64,000 nt of DNA from Peptostreptococcaceae bacterium (GTDB lineage: Bacteria > Bacillota > Clostridia > Peptostreptococcales > Peptostreptococcaceae): assembly GCA_025210335.1 (NCBI GenBank), contig JAOARY010000030.1, forward strand, positions 51,640 through 115,639, given 5' to 3'. The notes beneath the pieces are model-generated. The model saw nothing but the letters and a program-made list of their open reading frames with translations. It was not told where the DNA came from and made no database searches. The position numbers and the translations under genes are program-made. Within the stretch, counting starts at the first letter, position 1. Each line of letters begins with the position of its first letter. Of this stretch, positions 38,247 to 46,253 are shown one piece after another.

Positions 38247-40610
38247 TTAATTTTTAAAAGATAATCTAAAATACTTAATTTCCTTAATCATAATAATATC
38301 TCTAAGATGATTCTTAAATTCTTCATTCATAAATTTTTTAAGACTAGGGTCTATTTTTATACTTCTATTTTCATCACAAAATTCTAAAAACTCACTGCGA
38401 CAAACTTCTTTGATTCCTTTTAATGCAATCTCCTTAAAGTCGTTTAACTCCCATTTTTCAAAATCCTGTGTTATATAATTAGGTAGATCCATCCTTCTTA
38501 ATTTGGATGATCTATAAAATCTTATAAAGAGTTTTATAATATGATTAAATGAAGTTTCAAAATTTTCTTCATCATCATAATTTAAAACACTTATTAATAC
38601 AGGAATCTTATATGATTCACTTATTGATACTCTTTCTAATTCAGCTAAAAAAGCTGCGGCTCTTTCATTTAGCCATGTTTTTTCAATTTGTGTTAATTGA
38701 TTTAAATTATTTAAAAACTCTAAATATCCATTTGGTCTAAAATACTTAAAGTCAATATCGCTACCTTCAAACACATCCAAACGCATAGGTCTTGAATTTG
38801 TCTCTATAGCAATTCTAAAATATTCATCTATAACACGTTTTTGTATTTCATCTTCATTATTTAATCCTTTTAATATATTCATAAGATTAAAATCAAAATG
38901 AATACTACAAGACATTGGATACTCTTTATCATGTATATCCAAATAATCAAAATCATAATTTGCAATTGGATTTCTTCCTGTCAATAGTTTTGGTATATAA
39001 TAAGCCTTTTTATAATTGCCTATAAAATCCACAATCTTCAAAAAACTTTTATCTTCATATTTACCTAAACATTTTCCAAGTTGATGTAAATATGAGCTAT
39101 ATGAATCTATTGGAGATAAAAACATCACCGTATCAGCACATGGTATATAAACATCATCACTAAGTGAATCTGCCCAAAATATCACATCTAATTTACCTGA
39201 TTCTAACTCTCTACCAACTTCTAATCCATCTTCTAAACTATCCCACATTGAACTCTTTGTATATATGGCTTTAGACCTAATATTATGATCATTAAAAAAA
39301 TCACGCATATATATTGCATGTTCTTTATTATAACAAAAAGCTATAGTCTTTTTGCCTTTAAAACTCATATACTTGTCATATACAAAATTTGCCTTGGCTA
39401 CATTTAATAATACTTTAAGAAGTTTTTTCTCATCATATTTACCATATTTATAATCCACATTTAAATAATCACTATCATCATAAATTCCATAATATTTAAA
39501 TGGAACTAAAAGATTTCTATTTATTGCATTCTTAAGACTTATTTCATATATAATATGATCATTACAAAACTCAAACATCTGTCTATAATCTCTTTTGAAT
39601 GGTGTATTTATTATACCAAGTAAAAACTTTGGTTCAAAATATTCATAAATATTTTCATAAAATTCACCAATATCCTTATGAAATTCATCAAAAATTATAT
39701 AGTCAAATGAAAAAGGATCTATATCTATACTAGAAAGATTATTAACATCTCCCAAAGTCTTAGAATCAGCAACAACTATATTTCCGCTCAAATCCTTCCT
39801 ATCTTTATGATAAAAACTTATATTGTCATCAGGTCTAAGCTTAGCAAAAACTTCTCTAGCATGTTCCAAATGTTCTTTTCTTCTTGCCACAAATAATACC
39901 CTTTTAAACTCCATAGAATCAAACACAGCCAAATGTGTCTTTCCCATACCAGCAGGAACCACAACAAGACCAGTTCTAAGCGCATGTTCTCTTGCTTTTT
40001 GAAGTTCGTATAGAGCTTCTATTTGAAATCCCTTAGGCGTTGCGACAGTCTCATTTCTAACTTCATAAACCTTTGGCTTTTTAGGATATATTATGGGCTT
40101 CTTCCAACCAAGTGAATATTGTCTTAAAAATCTATCATCTAATTTTATAGCTCTTTCATTAAACATCTTGTCAAATCTAGCTTCGAAAACTCTATAATCA
40201 TTAGGAGATAAAGATTTATCCAATCTAAAATTCCACTCCAAGCCATAAGTAAGACCTGGCTTAGATACATTTGAAGAACCAATAAACATAACCCCTTCCT
40301 TACCTTGATTTATAAGATAAGCTTTTGGGTTAAAACCAAGTTCATCGTCAAATATTCTTATATCAACCTTATTTTTCAATTCCTTTTTTAAATAATAAAG
40401 AGCAGAAGGCTCTGTTATATTGAGATATGTCCCTGTAAGAATTTTTATAGGGACATCATTAGACGCTACTTTTTTCAAATCATTTATCAACAACTTAACT
40501 CCTGATTCCCTTAAAAAGGCAACCATAAACTTTATTTCTGTAGCTTTTGGAATCTCTTCTTTTAAATAATCATATAAATGTATACTTTCACCAGTAATAG
40601 CATTCTTCAT
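38247..40610 (-). CDS. PLD-like domain fused to an SF2 helicase, with altered catalytic motifs
   Basis: 787 residues from the ATG at 40610 (AAAGGGTGG upstream). Residues about 1-170 form a phospholipase D-like domain, recognised by FIGSSNVSKPGLTYGLEWNF, but the HxK motif reads FNPKAY instead of FHPKAY. Then an SF2 core: PAGMGKTH (motif I), DEFH (II), INTP (III) and QLGKCLGKY (VI), in which the usual arginines of QxxGRxxR are absent. The C-terminal 250 residues match nothing I know. It lies divergent to dndC on the edge of the defence island and may be part of it. Related fusions occur in restriction-type contexts. Confidence 0.8.
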   Translation of the reverse strand: MKNAITGESIHLYDYLKEEIPKATEIKFMVAFLRESGVKLLINDLKKVASNDVPIKILTGTYLNITEPSALYYLKKELKNKVDIRIFDDELGFNPKAYLINQGKEGVMFIGSSNVSKPGLTYGLEWNFRLDKSLSPNDYRVFEARFDKMFNERAIKLDDRFLRQYSLGWKKPIIYPKKPKVYEVRNETVATPKGFQIEALYELQKAREHALRTGLVVVPAGMGKTHLAVFDSMEFKRVLFVARRKEHLEHAREVFAKLRPDDNISFYHKDRKDLSGNIVVADSKTLGDVNNLSSIDIDPFSFDYIIFDEFHKDIGEFYENIYEYFEPKFLLGIINTPFKRDYRQMFEFCNDHIIYEISLKNAINRNLLVPFKYYGIYDDSDYLNVDYKYGKYDEKKLLKVLLNVAKANFVYDKYMSFKGKKTIAFCYNKEHAIYMRDFFNDHNIRSKAIYTKSSMWDSLEDGLEVGRELESGKLDVIFWADSLSDDVYIPCADTVMFLSPIDSYSSYLHQLGKCLGKYEDKSFLKIVDFIGNYKKAYYIPKLLTGRNPIANYDFDYLDIHDKEYPMSCSIHFDFNLMNILKGLNNEDEIQKRVIDEYFRIAIETNSRPMRLDVFEGSDIDFKYFRPNGYLEFLNNLNQLTQIEKTWLNERAAAFLAELERVSISESYKIPVLISVLNYDDEENFETSFNHIIKLFIRFYRSSKLRRMDLPNYITQDFEKWELNDFKEIALKGIKEVCRSEFLEFCDENRSIKIDPSLKKFMNEEFKNHLRDIIMIKEIKYFRLSFKN

Positions 40611-40988
40611 ATAAAAAACCACCCTTTTAAGTTTATTTTCTCTACTTAGATAAAATTATATATAGTTATAATATTTTTACCCTTATAAAAAAAAACTTAA
40701 CTTAAATTGATTTTTATACTAAATTATTTATTCAAAATGATTTGTATATAAGTATTTATGTATTATTGTATCTTTTTCCTTTTAATATCATTTAATATCA
40801 TTATATTTGTATTAATTAATTTTTAAATGACCATTATATTATTATAAAGAATATAAAATAAAAATCAATACTAAATAATTCGCATAAGTTTTTTGTATCG
40901 TTCAAAAGCTTACTATTGCACAAAGTTATTAATAATATTTAATATAATTTGTTTAAATATAAAAAATCAAAACTTTTTATTTTTTAGT
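40611..40988. other. AT-rich intergenic region upstream of dnd
   Basis: No gene found. Must hold the minus-strand promoter of the PLD-helicase gene; candidate -10 boxes are too numerous in the A/T-rich sequence to choose one. Confidence 0.35.
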
Positions 40989-41026
40989 AGTTTATATAAA
41001 AGATTTTTTTATATAAACTATTTTTT
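40989..41026 (+). terminator. terminator-like hairpin upstream of dnd promoter
   Basis: Perfect 13-bp AT-rich stem AGTTTATATAAAA (40989-41001) with TTTTATATAAACT (41007-41019), followed by ATTTTTTT. It could insulate dndC from upstream transcription or end an unseen small RNA. Confidence 0.5.
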
Positions 41027-41057
41027 TACTTCATTATTATAATAACAAAACACGCTA

Positions 41058-41086
41058 TTTACATATGGATCATTTAATTATACAAT
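41058..41086 (+). promoter_or_regulatory. probable promoter of dndCDE-dndA
   Basis: TTTACA (41058-41063), 17-bp spacer, TACAAT (41081-41086): each box matches consensus at 5 of 6 positions. Transcript start near 41093, about 185 nt before dndC. Confidence 0.6.
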
Positions 41087-41100
41087 GTATTATATGTAAA
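41058..41100 (+). promoter_or_regulatory. 9-bp dyad straddling the dnd promoter (operator candidate)
   Basis: TTTACATAT (41058-41066) and ATATGTAAA (41092-41100) are perfect inverted copies. One arm covers the -35 box, the other the predicted start site, an arrangement suited to repression by a dimer or by looping. In other dnd clusters DndB represses at an inverted repeat upstream of dndB/C, but no dndB gene is visible here. Confidence 0.45.
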
Positions 41101-41125
41101 AAAAATTCTATATTCAAAATAACAT

Positions 41126-41257
41126 AACCTAAACATCTGCATTATATTTTTTAGATTATTAGGTTTTTATTTTGCTATATTTAAGAACTAATGTTCGAAA
41201 TTTCTTAAATCAAATGAATTTATAAAAATCAATCACTTTCTAAACATACTTAGAAAG
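41126..41257 (+). promoter_or_regulatory. dnd leader inverted repeats
   Basis: Three further dyads in the leader: AACCTAA (41126-41132)/TTAGGTT (41159-41165) followed by TTTTATTTT, an attenuator-like layout; TTTAAGAA (41180-41187)/TTCTTAAA (41202-41209); and CTTTCTAA (41236-41243)/TTAGAAAG (41250-41257), just ahead of the GAAGGTG ribosome site. Any of them may be chance in such AT-rich DNA. Confidence 0.35.
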
Positions 41258-41278
41258 AAATTTAAAGAAGGTGTTAAT

Positions 41279-42712
41279 ATGTCAAACGGATTAATCGACA
41301 AACTAGGTCTAAGTAAATTACAAGAATCCAGATATGAAGAAATACAAAAAGTTTATCTTAATGATAATAGACCTTGGGTAGTAGGATATAGTGGTGGAAA
41401 AGATTCGACAAGTGTTGTCCAGCTTATATTTTATGCCTTAATGGACTTAGCAAAAAAACAAGGCTATGATAAATTAAAAAAACCTGTTCATATTGTTTCT
41501 TCTGATACATTAATCGAAAATCCACTAATAATAGATTATATAGAAAAAAATATGAAAGCTATAGAAAAAAAAGGACAAGAATTAGGACTTCCTATATATT
41601 CTCACATAGCACAACCAAAAAGGTCTGATACATTTTGGTCTTTATTGATAGGTAAAGGCTACCCATCACCAAGACAAAAATTTAGATGGTGTACAAGCAG
41701 ACTAAAAATCGACCCTATAGATGTATTCATTAAACAACAAATAGACTCACATGGAGAAGTTATAGTAGTACTTGGAGTTCGTTCACAAGAAAGTCAATCA
41801 AGAGCTAATTCTATAAAATCTCATACTATCGAAGGTCGAATATTAAAAAAACATACCTCAACAAGTAATGCCTTTGTTTATGCACCAATTGAAGACTTTT
41901 CATTAGATGATGTATGGGGTTACCTTCTACAAAGAGATAATCCTTGGGGATGCAAAAATCAAGAATTATTCAACTTATATGCTGATTCAAAAGATAGTAG
42001 CGAATGTCCTCTACAAACCACTGAAAATGCTCCATCTTGTGGAAATAGTCGCTTTGGTTGTTGGGTTTGTACTGTTGTTAAGGAAGATAAATCATTAACA
42101 GGCTTTATAAAAAGTGGTAATAAAGAGTTAAAACCACTTTTAGAATTTAGAAATAGAGTCGTTCAAATGAGAGATAATATAGATTATAGAATGCAAAGAA
42201 GAATGAACGGAAGTATATATTATCTTACTAATGAAAGTGGAGAAAAAAGAAAAGGGCTTGGACCTTTCAACCTTAAAGCTAGAAAAGAAATGCTAAAATT
42301 ACTTTTAGAAACACAGGTTAAAGCAAAAAAAATAGCTAATAAATTAGGAAAAAATACAAATCTAGAATTAATAAAACCTTATGAATTAGAAAATATAAGA
42401 TCTCATTGGATTGATAATGGAGACTGGGAAGATTCTCTACCAAAAATTTACGAAGAAGTTATGAAAAAAGAATATAATCATTCATCCCAATATGAAGAAA
42501 GAACACTAATGCAAATAGATGATTTAAAAAGGCTATCAAATATATGTAGCCAAGAAGATATAGACCCAGAAATAATAAAAAAACTAATATCTATTGAAAA
42601 CAACTATTACGGACTAAAAGCTCGAAATGGAATATTAAAAAAAATTGATACTACCTTAAAGCAAGATTGGGTACATGAAGAAGTAGTTGAATATATGGAG
42701 CAATATAAGTAG
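41279..42712 (+). CDS. dndC: DNA phosphorothioation protein DndC
   Basis: 477 residues. PAPS-reductase-like ATP pyrophosphatase with SGGKDS at residues 38-43; it adenylates the DNA backbone and delivers sulfur received from the cysteine desulfurase. Cysteines at 138 (RWCTSRLK), 243, 254, 261 and 264 (CGNSRFGCWVC) fit the iron-sulfur site of the family. GVRSQESQSRAN is also conserved. First gene of the dndC-D-E-A unit, AAGAAGGTG ahead of the ATG. Longer C-terminal helical part than sulfate-assimilation homologues, as usual for DndC. Confidence 0.95.
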   Translation: MSNGLIDKLGLSKLQESRYEEIQKVYLNDNRPWVVGYSGGKDSTSVVQLIFYALMDLAKKQGYDKLKKPVHIVSSDTLIENPLIIDYIEKNMKAIEKKGQELGLPIYSHIAQPKRSDTFWSLLIGKGYPSPRQKFRWCTSRLKIDPIDVFIKQQIDSHGEVIVVLGVRSQESQSRANSIKSHTIEGRILKKHTSTSNAFVYAPIEDFSLDDVWGYLLQRDNPWGCKNQELFNLYADSKDSSECPLQTTENAPSCGNSRFGCWVCTVVKEDKSLTGFIKSGNKELKPLLEFRNRVVQMRDNIDYRMQRRMNGSIYYLTNESGEKRKGLGPFNLKARKEMLKLLLETQVKAKKIANKLGKNTNLELIKPYELENIRSHWIDNGDWEDSLPKIYEEVMKKEYNHSSQYEERTLMQIDDLKRLSNICSQEDIDPEIIKKLISIENNYYGLKARNGILKKIDTTLKQDWVHEEVVEYMEQYK

Positions 42713-42722
42713 GTGACCAAAT

Positions 42723-44672
42723 ATGATAATAAAAAAAATAGAAATAAATAATTTTGGAATATACAAAGATTATAATGTATATGATTTTAATATAGATAAT
42801 AAAAAAGATAAAAATATAATACTTGTAAATGGTAAAAATGGATCTGGTAAAACAACTTTATTAAATGCAATAAAACTTTCTTTATATGGACCTTTATTTT
42901 TAGGTTATCAGGTTTATAACGATAATTATTTTAGTTATGTTGAATCTAAACTAAATGCATTTGCACTTAATTCTAATTCTAATGATTTTTATGTTTCAAT
43001 AAATATAAACATATTAGAAAAAGGTAAAAATATAGATTATAAAATTAAAAGATCTTGGTATAGAAAAATTAAAAAGTTAGATGAAAAACTAGAAATATAC
43101 AAAGAAAATAAACTTCTAACACCTAAACAAACTTCTGAATTTATGGATTATTTGCATGACTTTATGCCTTTAGCTCTATTTGAAATATTCTTTTTTGATG
43201 GAGAAAAAATTGATAAACTATTTACTTCTAAAGAAGGTAAGGAACATTTATTTAATTTATTTGATATATTATTTAATCTGGATTTATTCAAATTACTTAA
43301 ACTTGATCTTAATAAATATATCAAACAAAAAAATGTATATGAAGATTTAGATGACCATGAAAAAGAATATGAATTTATTAATAGTAAAAAAATAAAGTTA
43401 GAAAAAAAAATAAATAAAATAAAAGAAGATTTATATAATTTAAATGAAGAGATTAAAGAAAATAAATCAATTCTAAAAAAACTAGAAAAAATCTTTAAAT
43501 TAAATGGTGGTATTGAAGAATACGAAAAAAACAAAATCAAAGAAAAGATAAACTTATTATCTAATGAAAAATCATTATTAAATGATAGAAAAAAATTAAT
43601 AGTAAATGAGTATCTACCTTTCTTAATATTAAAAAAACAACTAAGTAATTTAAAAAGTAATATTCAAAAACAAAATAGTATAAATGAAAATAAAATAATA
43701 AAAGATAAGTTAAATAATAAAAAATTAAAACAAAACCTAGAAAAAGAATATCAAAATATCAATATAGAAAATATATTAAAAAGCATAGAAAAATACTATG
43801 AAAATCCTAATATACAAAATGAAATTTTTAATCTATCTAAAGAAGATGAATTTAGTATTTATAATATACTAGATGAGATAAATCAAATAGATAATAATGA
43901 ATTACTTAATATAATCAAAAGAAATCAAATAATTAATAAAGAATTATCTATCTTAAATAAAAAATTAGAAAATACTTTAGAAGATGATTTACTAGAAACA
44001 TTATCAAAAATAAAAGATTTGAACTCAAAAATCTCAGAAAAAGAAACTATAGTACAATATGAACAAAAAGAATTAGAATTAAATGAAGAATTATTAAAAA
44101 CAACAAAAGATGAAGAAAATAAATTATTCAATAAACTCAAAAACTCAAAAAAAGATGAAAATATATATTCTGTAGTAAAGAAAATAGAAAAAATAATAAA
44201 TATTTATACAAAAGAAACTAGAAAAGAAAAATTAGAACTATTAGAACATAATATAATTAAAATATTTAATAAACTTATTAGAAAAGATGATTTTATTAAA
44301 AATATAACTATTGATAAAGATACTTCGAAAGTACATCTTCATGATAAATTGGATAATCAAATGCCAGAAGATAATCTATCAGCAGGAGAACGACAAATAT
44401 ACATATTATCCTTACTTTGGGGTATGCTTAAAGTTTCTAACAGAAAAATTCCTCTAGTTTTTGATACCTTATTGGGTCGATTAGATAAATCTCATAAATC
44501 CAATATAGTAAAACATTTTTTACATTCTTGTGGTGAACAAGTTGTTATATTAGCAACAGATTCAGAAATAGATACTCATTACAAAGAACTTTTAGATCCT
44601 TATATAAATAAATACTATGTAATAGATTTTAATAATAATTCTAATAACGTTGATATAAAGGAGTTTTATTAA
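42723..44672 (+). CDS. dndD: DNA sulfur modification protein DndD (SMC/Rad50-like ATPase)
   Basis: 649 residues. Walker A GKNGSGKTT (37-45), a long Lys/Glu/Asn-rich coiled coil (about 200-520), ABC signature DNLSAGERQIYILSLLWG and Walker B PLVFDTLLGRLD, giving the Rad50-like head-coil-head plan. DndD is thought to supply ATP-driven DNA opening or nicking for sulfur insertion. Starts 10 bp after dndC. The coil is extremely A-rich in DNA, consistent with genome composition rather than transfer. Confidence 0.95.
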   Translation: MIIKKIEINNFGIYKDYNVYDFNIDNKKDKNIILVNGKNGSGKTTLLNAIKLSLYGPLFLGYQVYNDNYFSYVESKLNAFALNSNSNDFYVSININILEKGKNIDYKIKRSWYRKIKKLDEKLEIYKENKLLTPKQTSEFMDYLHDFMPLALFEIFFFDGEKIDKLFTSKEGKEHLFNLFDILFNLDLFKLLKLDLNKYIKQKNVYEDLDDHEKEYEFINSKKIKLEKKINKIKEDLYNLNEEIKENKSILKKLEKIFKLNGGIEEYEKNKIKEKINLLSNEKSLLNDRKKLIVNEYLPFLILKKQLSNLKSNIQKQNSINENKIIKDKLNNKKLKQNLEKEYQNINIENILKSIEKYYENPNIQNEIFNLSKEDEFSIYNILDEINQIDNNELLNIIKRNQIINKELSILNKKLENTLEDDLLETLSKIKDLNSKISEKETIVQYEQKELELNEELLKTTKDEENKLFNKLKNSKKDENIYSVVKKIEKIINIYTKETRKEKLELLEHNIIKIFNKLIRKDDFIKNITIDKDTSKVHLHDKLDNQMPEDNLSAGERQIYILSLLWGMLKVSNRKIPLVFDTLLGRLDKSHKSNIVKHFLHSCGEQVVILATDSEIDTHYKELLDPYINKYYVIDFNNNSNNVDIKEFY

Positions 44673-44674
44673 AA

Positions 44675-45049
44675 ATGAATTTTAGATTAAGAACATCAAA
44701 AAAAGCACAAGAAAAACTTATTGAAATGAGAGATAAAACAAATATAACACCAAATATTTTATCAAGATATGCAATATCTTTTTCATTATTAAGAAAAGAT
44801 ACCATAAAAAAATTTGATAATGACACAAGTGGCATCGAATTTAATAGACATGTCTTAACTGGAAAATACGATACTTTATTCAAATCACTTATCATTCAAC
44901 ATGAAAATAAAATGCTAAATGATGATGAATATTTTCCAAAATATTTAAAAGCACATCTAGAACGTGGATTAGATGAACTTTATGCTGAATTTCAGATGGC
45001 TGGTAATGATGAAAAGTTTCTACAAAGAATATTAGATTACAAAATATAA
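44675..45049 (+). CDS. dndE: DNA sulfur modification protein DndE
   Basis: 124 residues, typical for DndE. Begins MNFRLRTSKKAQEKLIEMRD, with LSRYAISFSLL and, later, HLERGLDELYAEFQ. DndE binds nicked double-stranded DNA as a small helical oligomer in characterised systems. Starts 2 bp after dndD, with GGAG in the last dndD codons. Confidence 0.92.
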   Translation: MNFRLRTSKKAQEKLIEMRDKTNITPNILSRYAISFSLLRKDTIKKFDNDTSGIEFNRHVLTGKYDTLFKSLIIQHENKMLNDDEYFPKYLKAHLERGLDELYAEFQMAGNDEKFLQRILDYKI

Positions 45050-45069
45050 AAAAACAGGTGGTGATTTAG

Positions 45070-46212
45070 TTGTACTTGGATAATGCATCAACAACCAAAT
45101 TAGATCCGCAAGTACTTGATACAATGATTGAATTTATGAAAAGCGAATATGGTAATCCTTCTAGTATGAGTTATCCTCAAAGCATATCTGCAAAGGAATA
45201 CTTAAAAAGTTCAAGAATGAGGGTAGCAAATCTAATTAACTGTGAAGAAGATGAAATTATATTTACATCAGGAGCTACTGAAAGTAACAACTTTATAATA
45301 AAAGGTGTTGCACGAAAACTTAAACATAAAGGTAATCATATAATAACTACCAAAATTGAACACAAAGCCGTATTAGAAGTGTGTAAATACTTAAATGAGT
45401 ATCATAATTTTGAAATAACTTATTTAGATGTTGATTCTAACGGAAATATAAATTTAAAAGAATTTGAACAATCTATAAAAGAAAATACAATCTTAGTTTC
45501 TATAATGTGGGCAAATAATGAAATAGGAAATCTTAATCCTATAAGAGAAATTAGTTCAATATGCAAAGAACACAATATATTATTTCATACTGATGCTACA
45601 CAAGCTTTAGGTAAAATAAAAATAAATACAAAAGATATAAATATAGATTTTATGTCTGCTTCTGCTCATAAAATCTATGGACCAAAAGGAATTGGATTTG
45701 CATATATAAAAAATGATGAACTTGATTTAAAAGATGATGAAACTACACCTTTACCATTACTACATGGTGGAGAACAAGAAGAAAATTTAAGAGCAGGTAC
45801 TCATAGTATGCATAATATCGTAGGTTTTGCTAAAGCCTGTGAAATTGCTCAAAATGATATGGATACTTATGTACTAAAACTCAAAACATTAGAAGATAAA
45901 CTAATAAAACAATTGAAAAATAATATAGATAATATAATTTTTAATGGTGATTTGAAAAATAAAGTCCCAGGAATTATTAACATTTCCATACCAAATATAG
46001 AAAATGGACTTTTGATAAAAGCTTTAAGTCATAAGTACTCTTTATCAGCAGGTTCTGCTTGTACCTTAGGAAAGCCATCATATGTACTTAAAGCAATTGG
46101 CAAAGAAAATATATCCTCTAATACATTACGAATTAGTTTATCAAAATTTAGTGATGAAACTGTATTTAATCTGGCAAAAGACTTAAAGGAATATATCATT
46201 AAATTTAGTTAG
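45070..46212 (+). CDS. dndA: cysteine desulfurase (DndA / NifS-like)
   Basis: 380 residues. PLP enzyme that takes sulfur from cysteine and passes it to DndC. PLP lysine in SASAHKIYGPKG, catalytic Cys in LSAGSACTLGKPS, N-terminus YLDNASTTKLDPQ. The start is a TTG 7 bp after GGTGGTG. In many bacteria a housekeeping IscS replaces DndA, so having one in the unit, at its end rather than the start, is a less usual order. A terminator follows at once. Confidence 0.92.
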   Translation: MYLDNASTTKLDPQVLDTMIEFMKSEYGNPSSMSYPQSISAKEYLKSSRMRVANLINCEEDEIIFTSGATESNNFIIKGVARKLKHKGNHIITTKIEHKAVLEVCKYLNEYHNFEITYLDVDSNGNINLKEFEQSIKENTILVSIMWANNEIGNLNPIREISSICKEHNILFHTDATQALGKIKINTKDINIDFMSASAHKIYGPKGIGFAYIKNDELDLKDDETTPLPLLHGGEQEENLRAGTHSMHNIVGFAKACEIAQNDMDTYVLKLKTLEDKLIKQLKNNIDNIIFNGDLKNKVPGIINISIPNIENGLLIKALSHKYSLSAGSACTLGKPSYVLKAIGKENISSNTLRISLSKFSDETVFNLAKDLKEYIIKFS

Positions 46213-46213
46213 C

Positions 46214-46251
46214 AAAAAAGCTAAGAAATCAATTGACTTCTTAGCTTTTTT
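46214..46251. terminator. bidirectional terminator between dnd and RADAR units
   Basis: 14-bp stem AAAAAAGCTAAGAA (46214-46227) with TTCTTAGCTTTTTT (46238-46251), 10-nt loop. Ends dndA on the plus strand and the rdrB-like gene on the minus strand. Confidence 0.9.
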
Positions 46252-46253
46252 TA

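Noticed and set aside
43148..43540. 130-codon minus-strand open frame within dndD
   Set aside because: Ser/Phe-rich antisense reading of the dndD coiled coil; A-rich coding DNA commonly leaves the opposite strand open.
41279..46212. dndB gene in the dnd unit
   Set aside because: Every frame of the unit is accounted for by dndC, dndD, dndE and the desulfurase; no DndB-like product appears up- or downstream.
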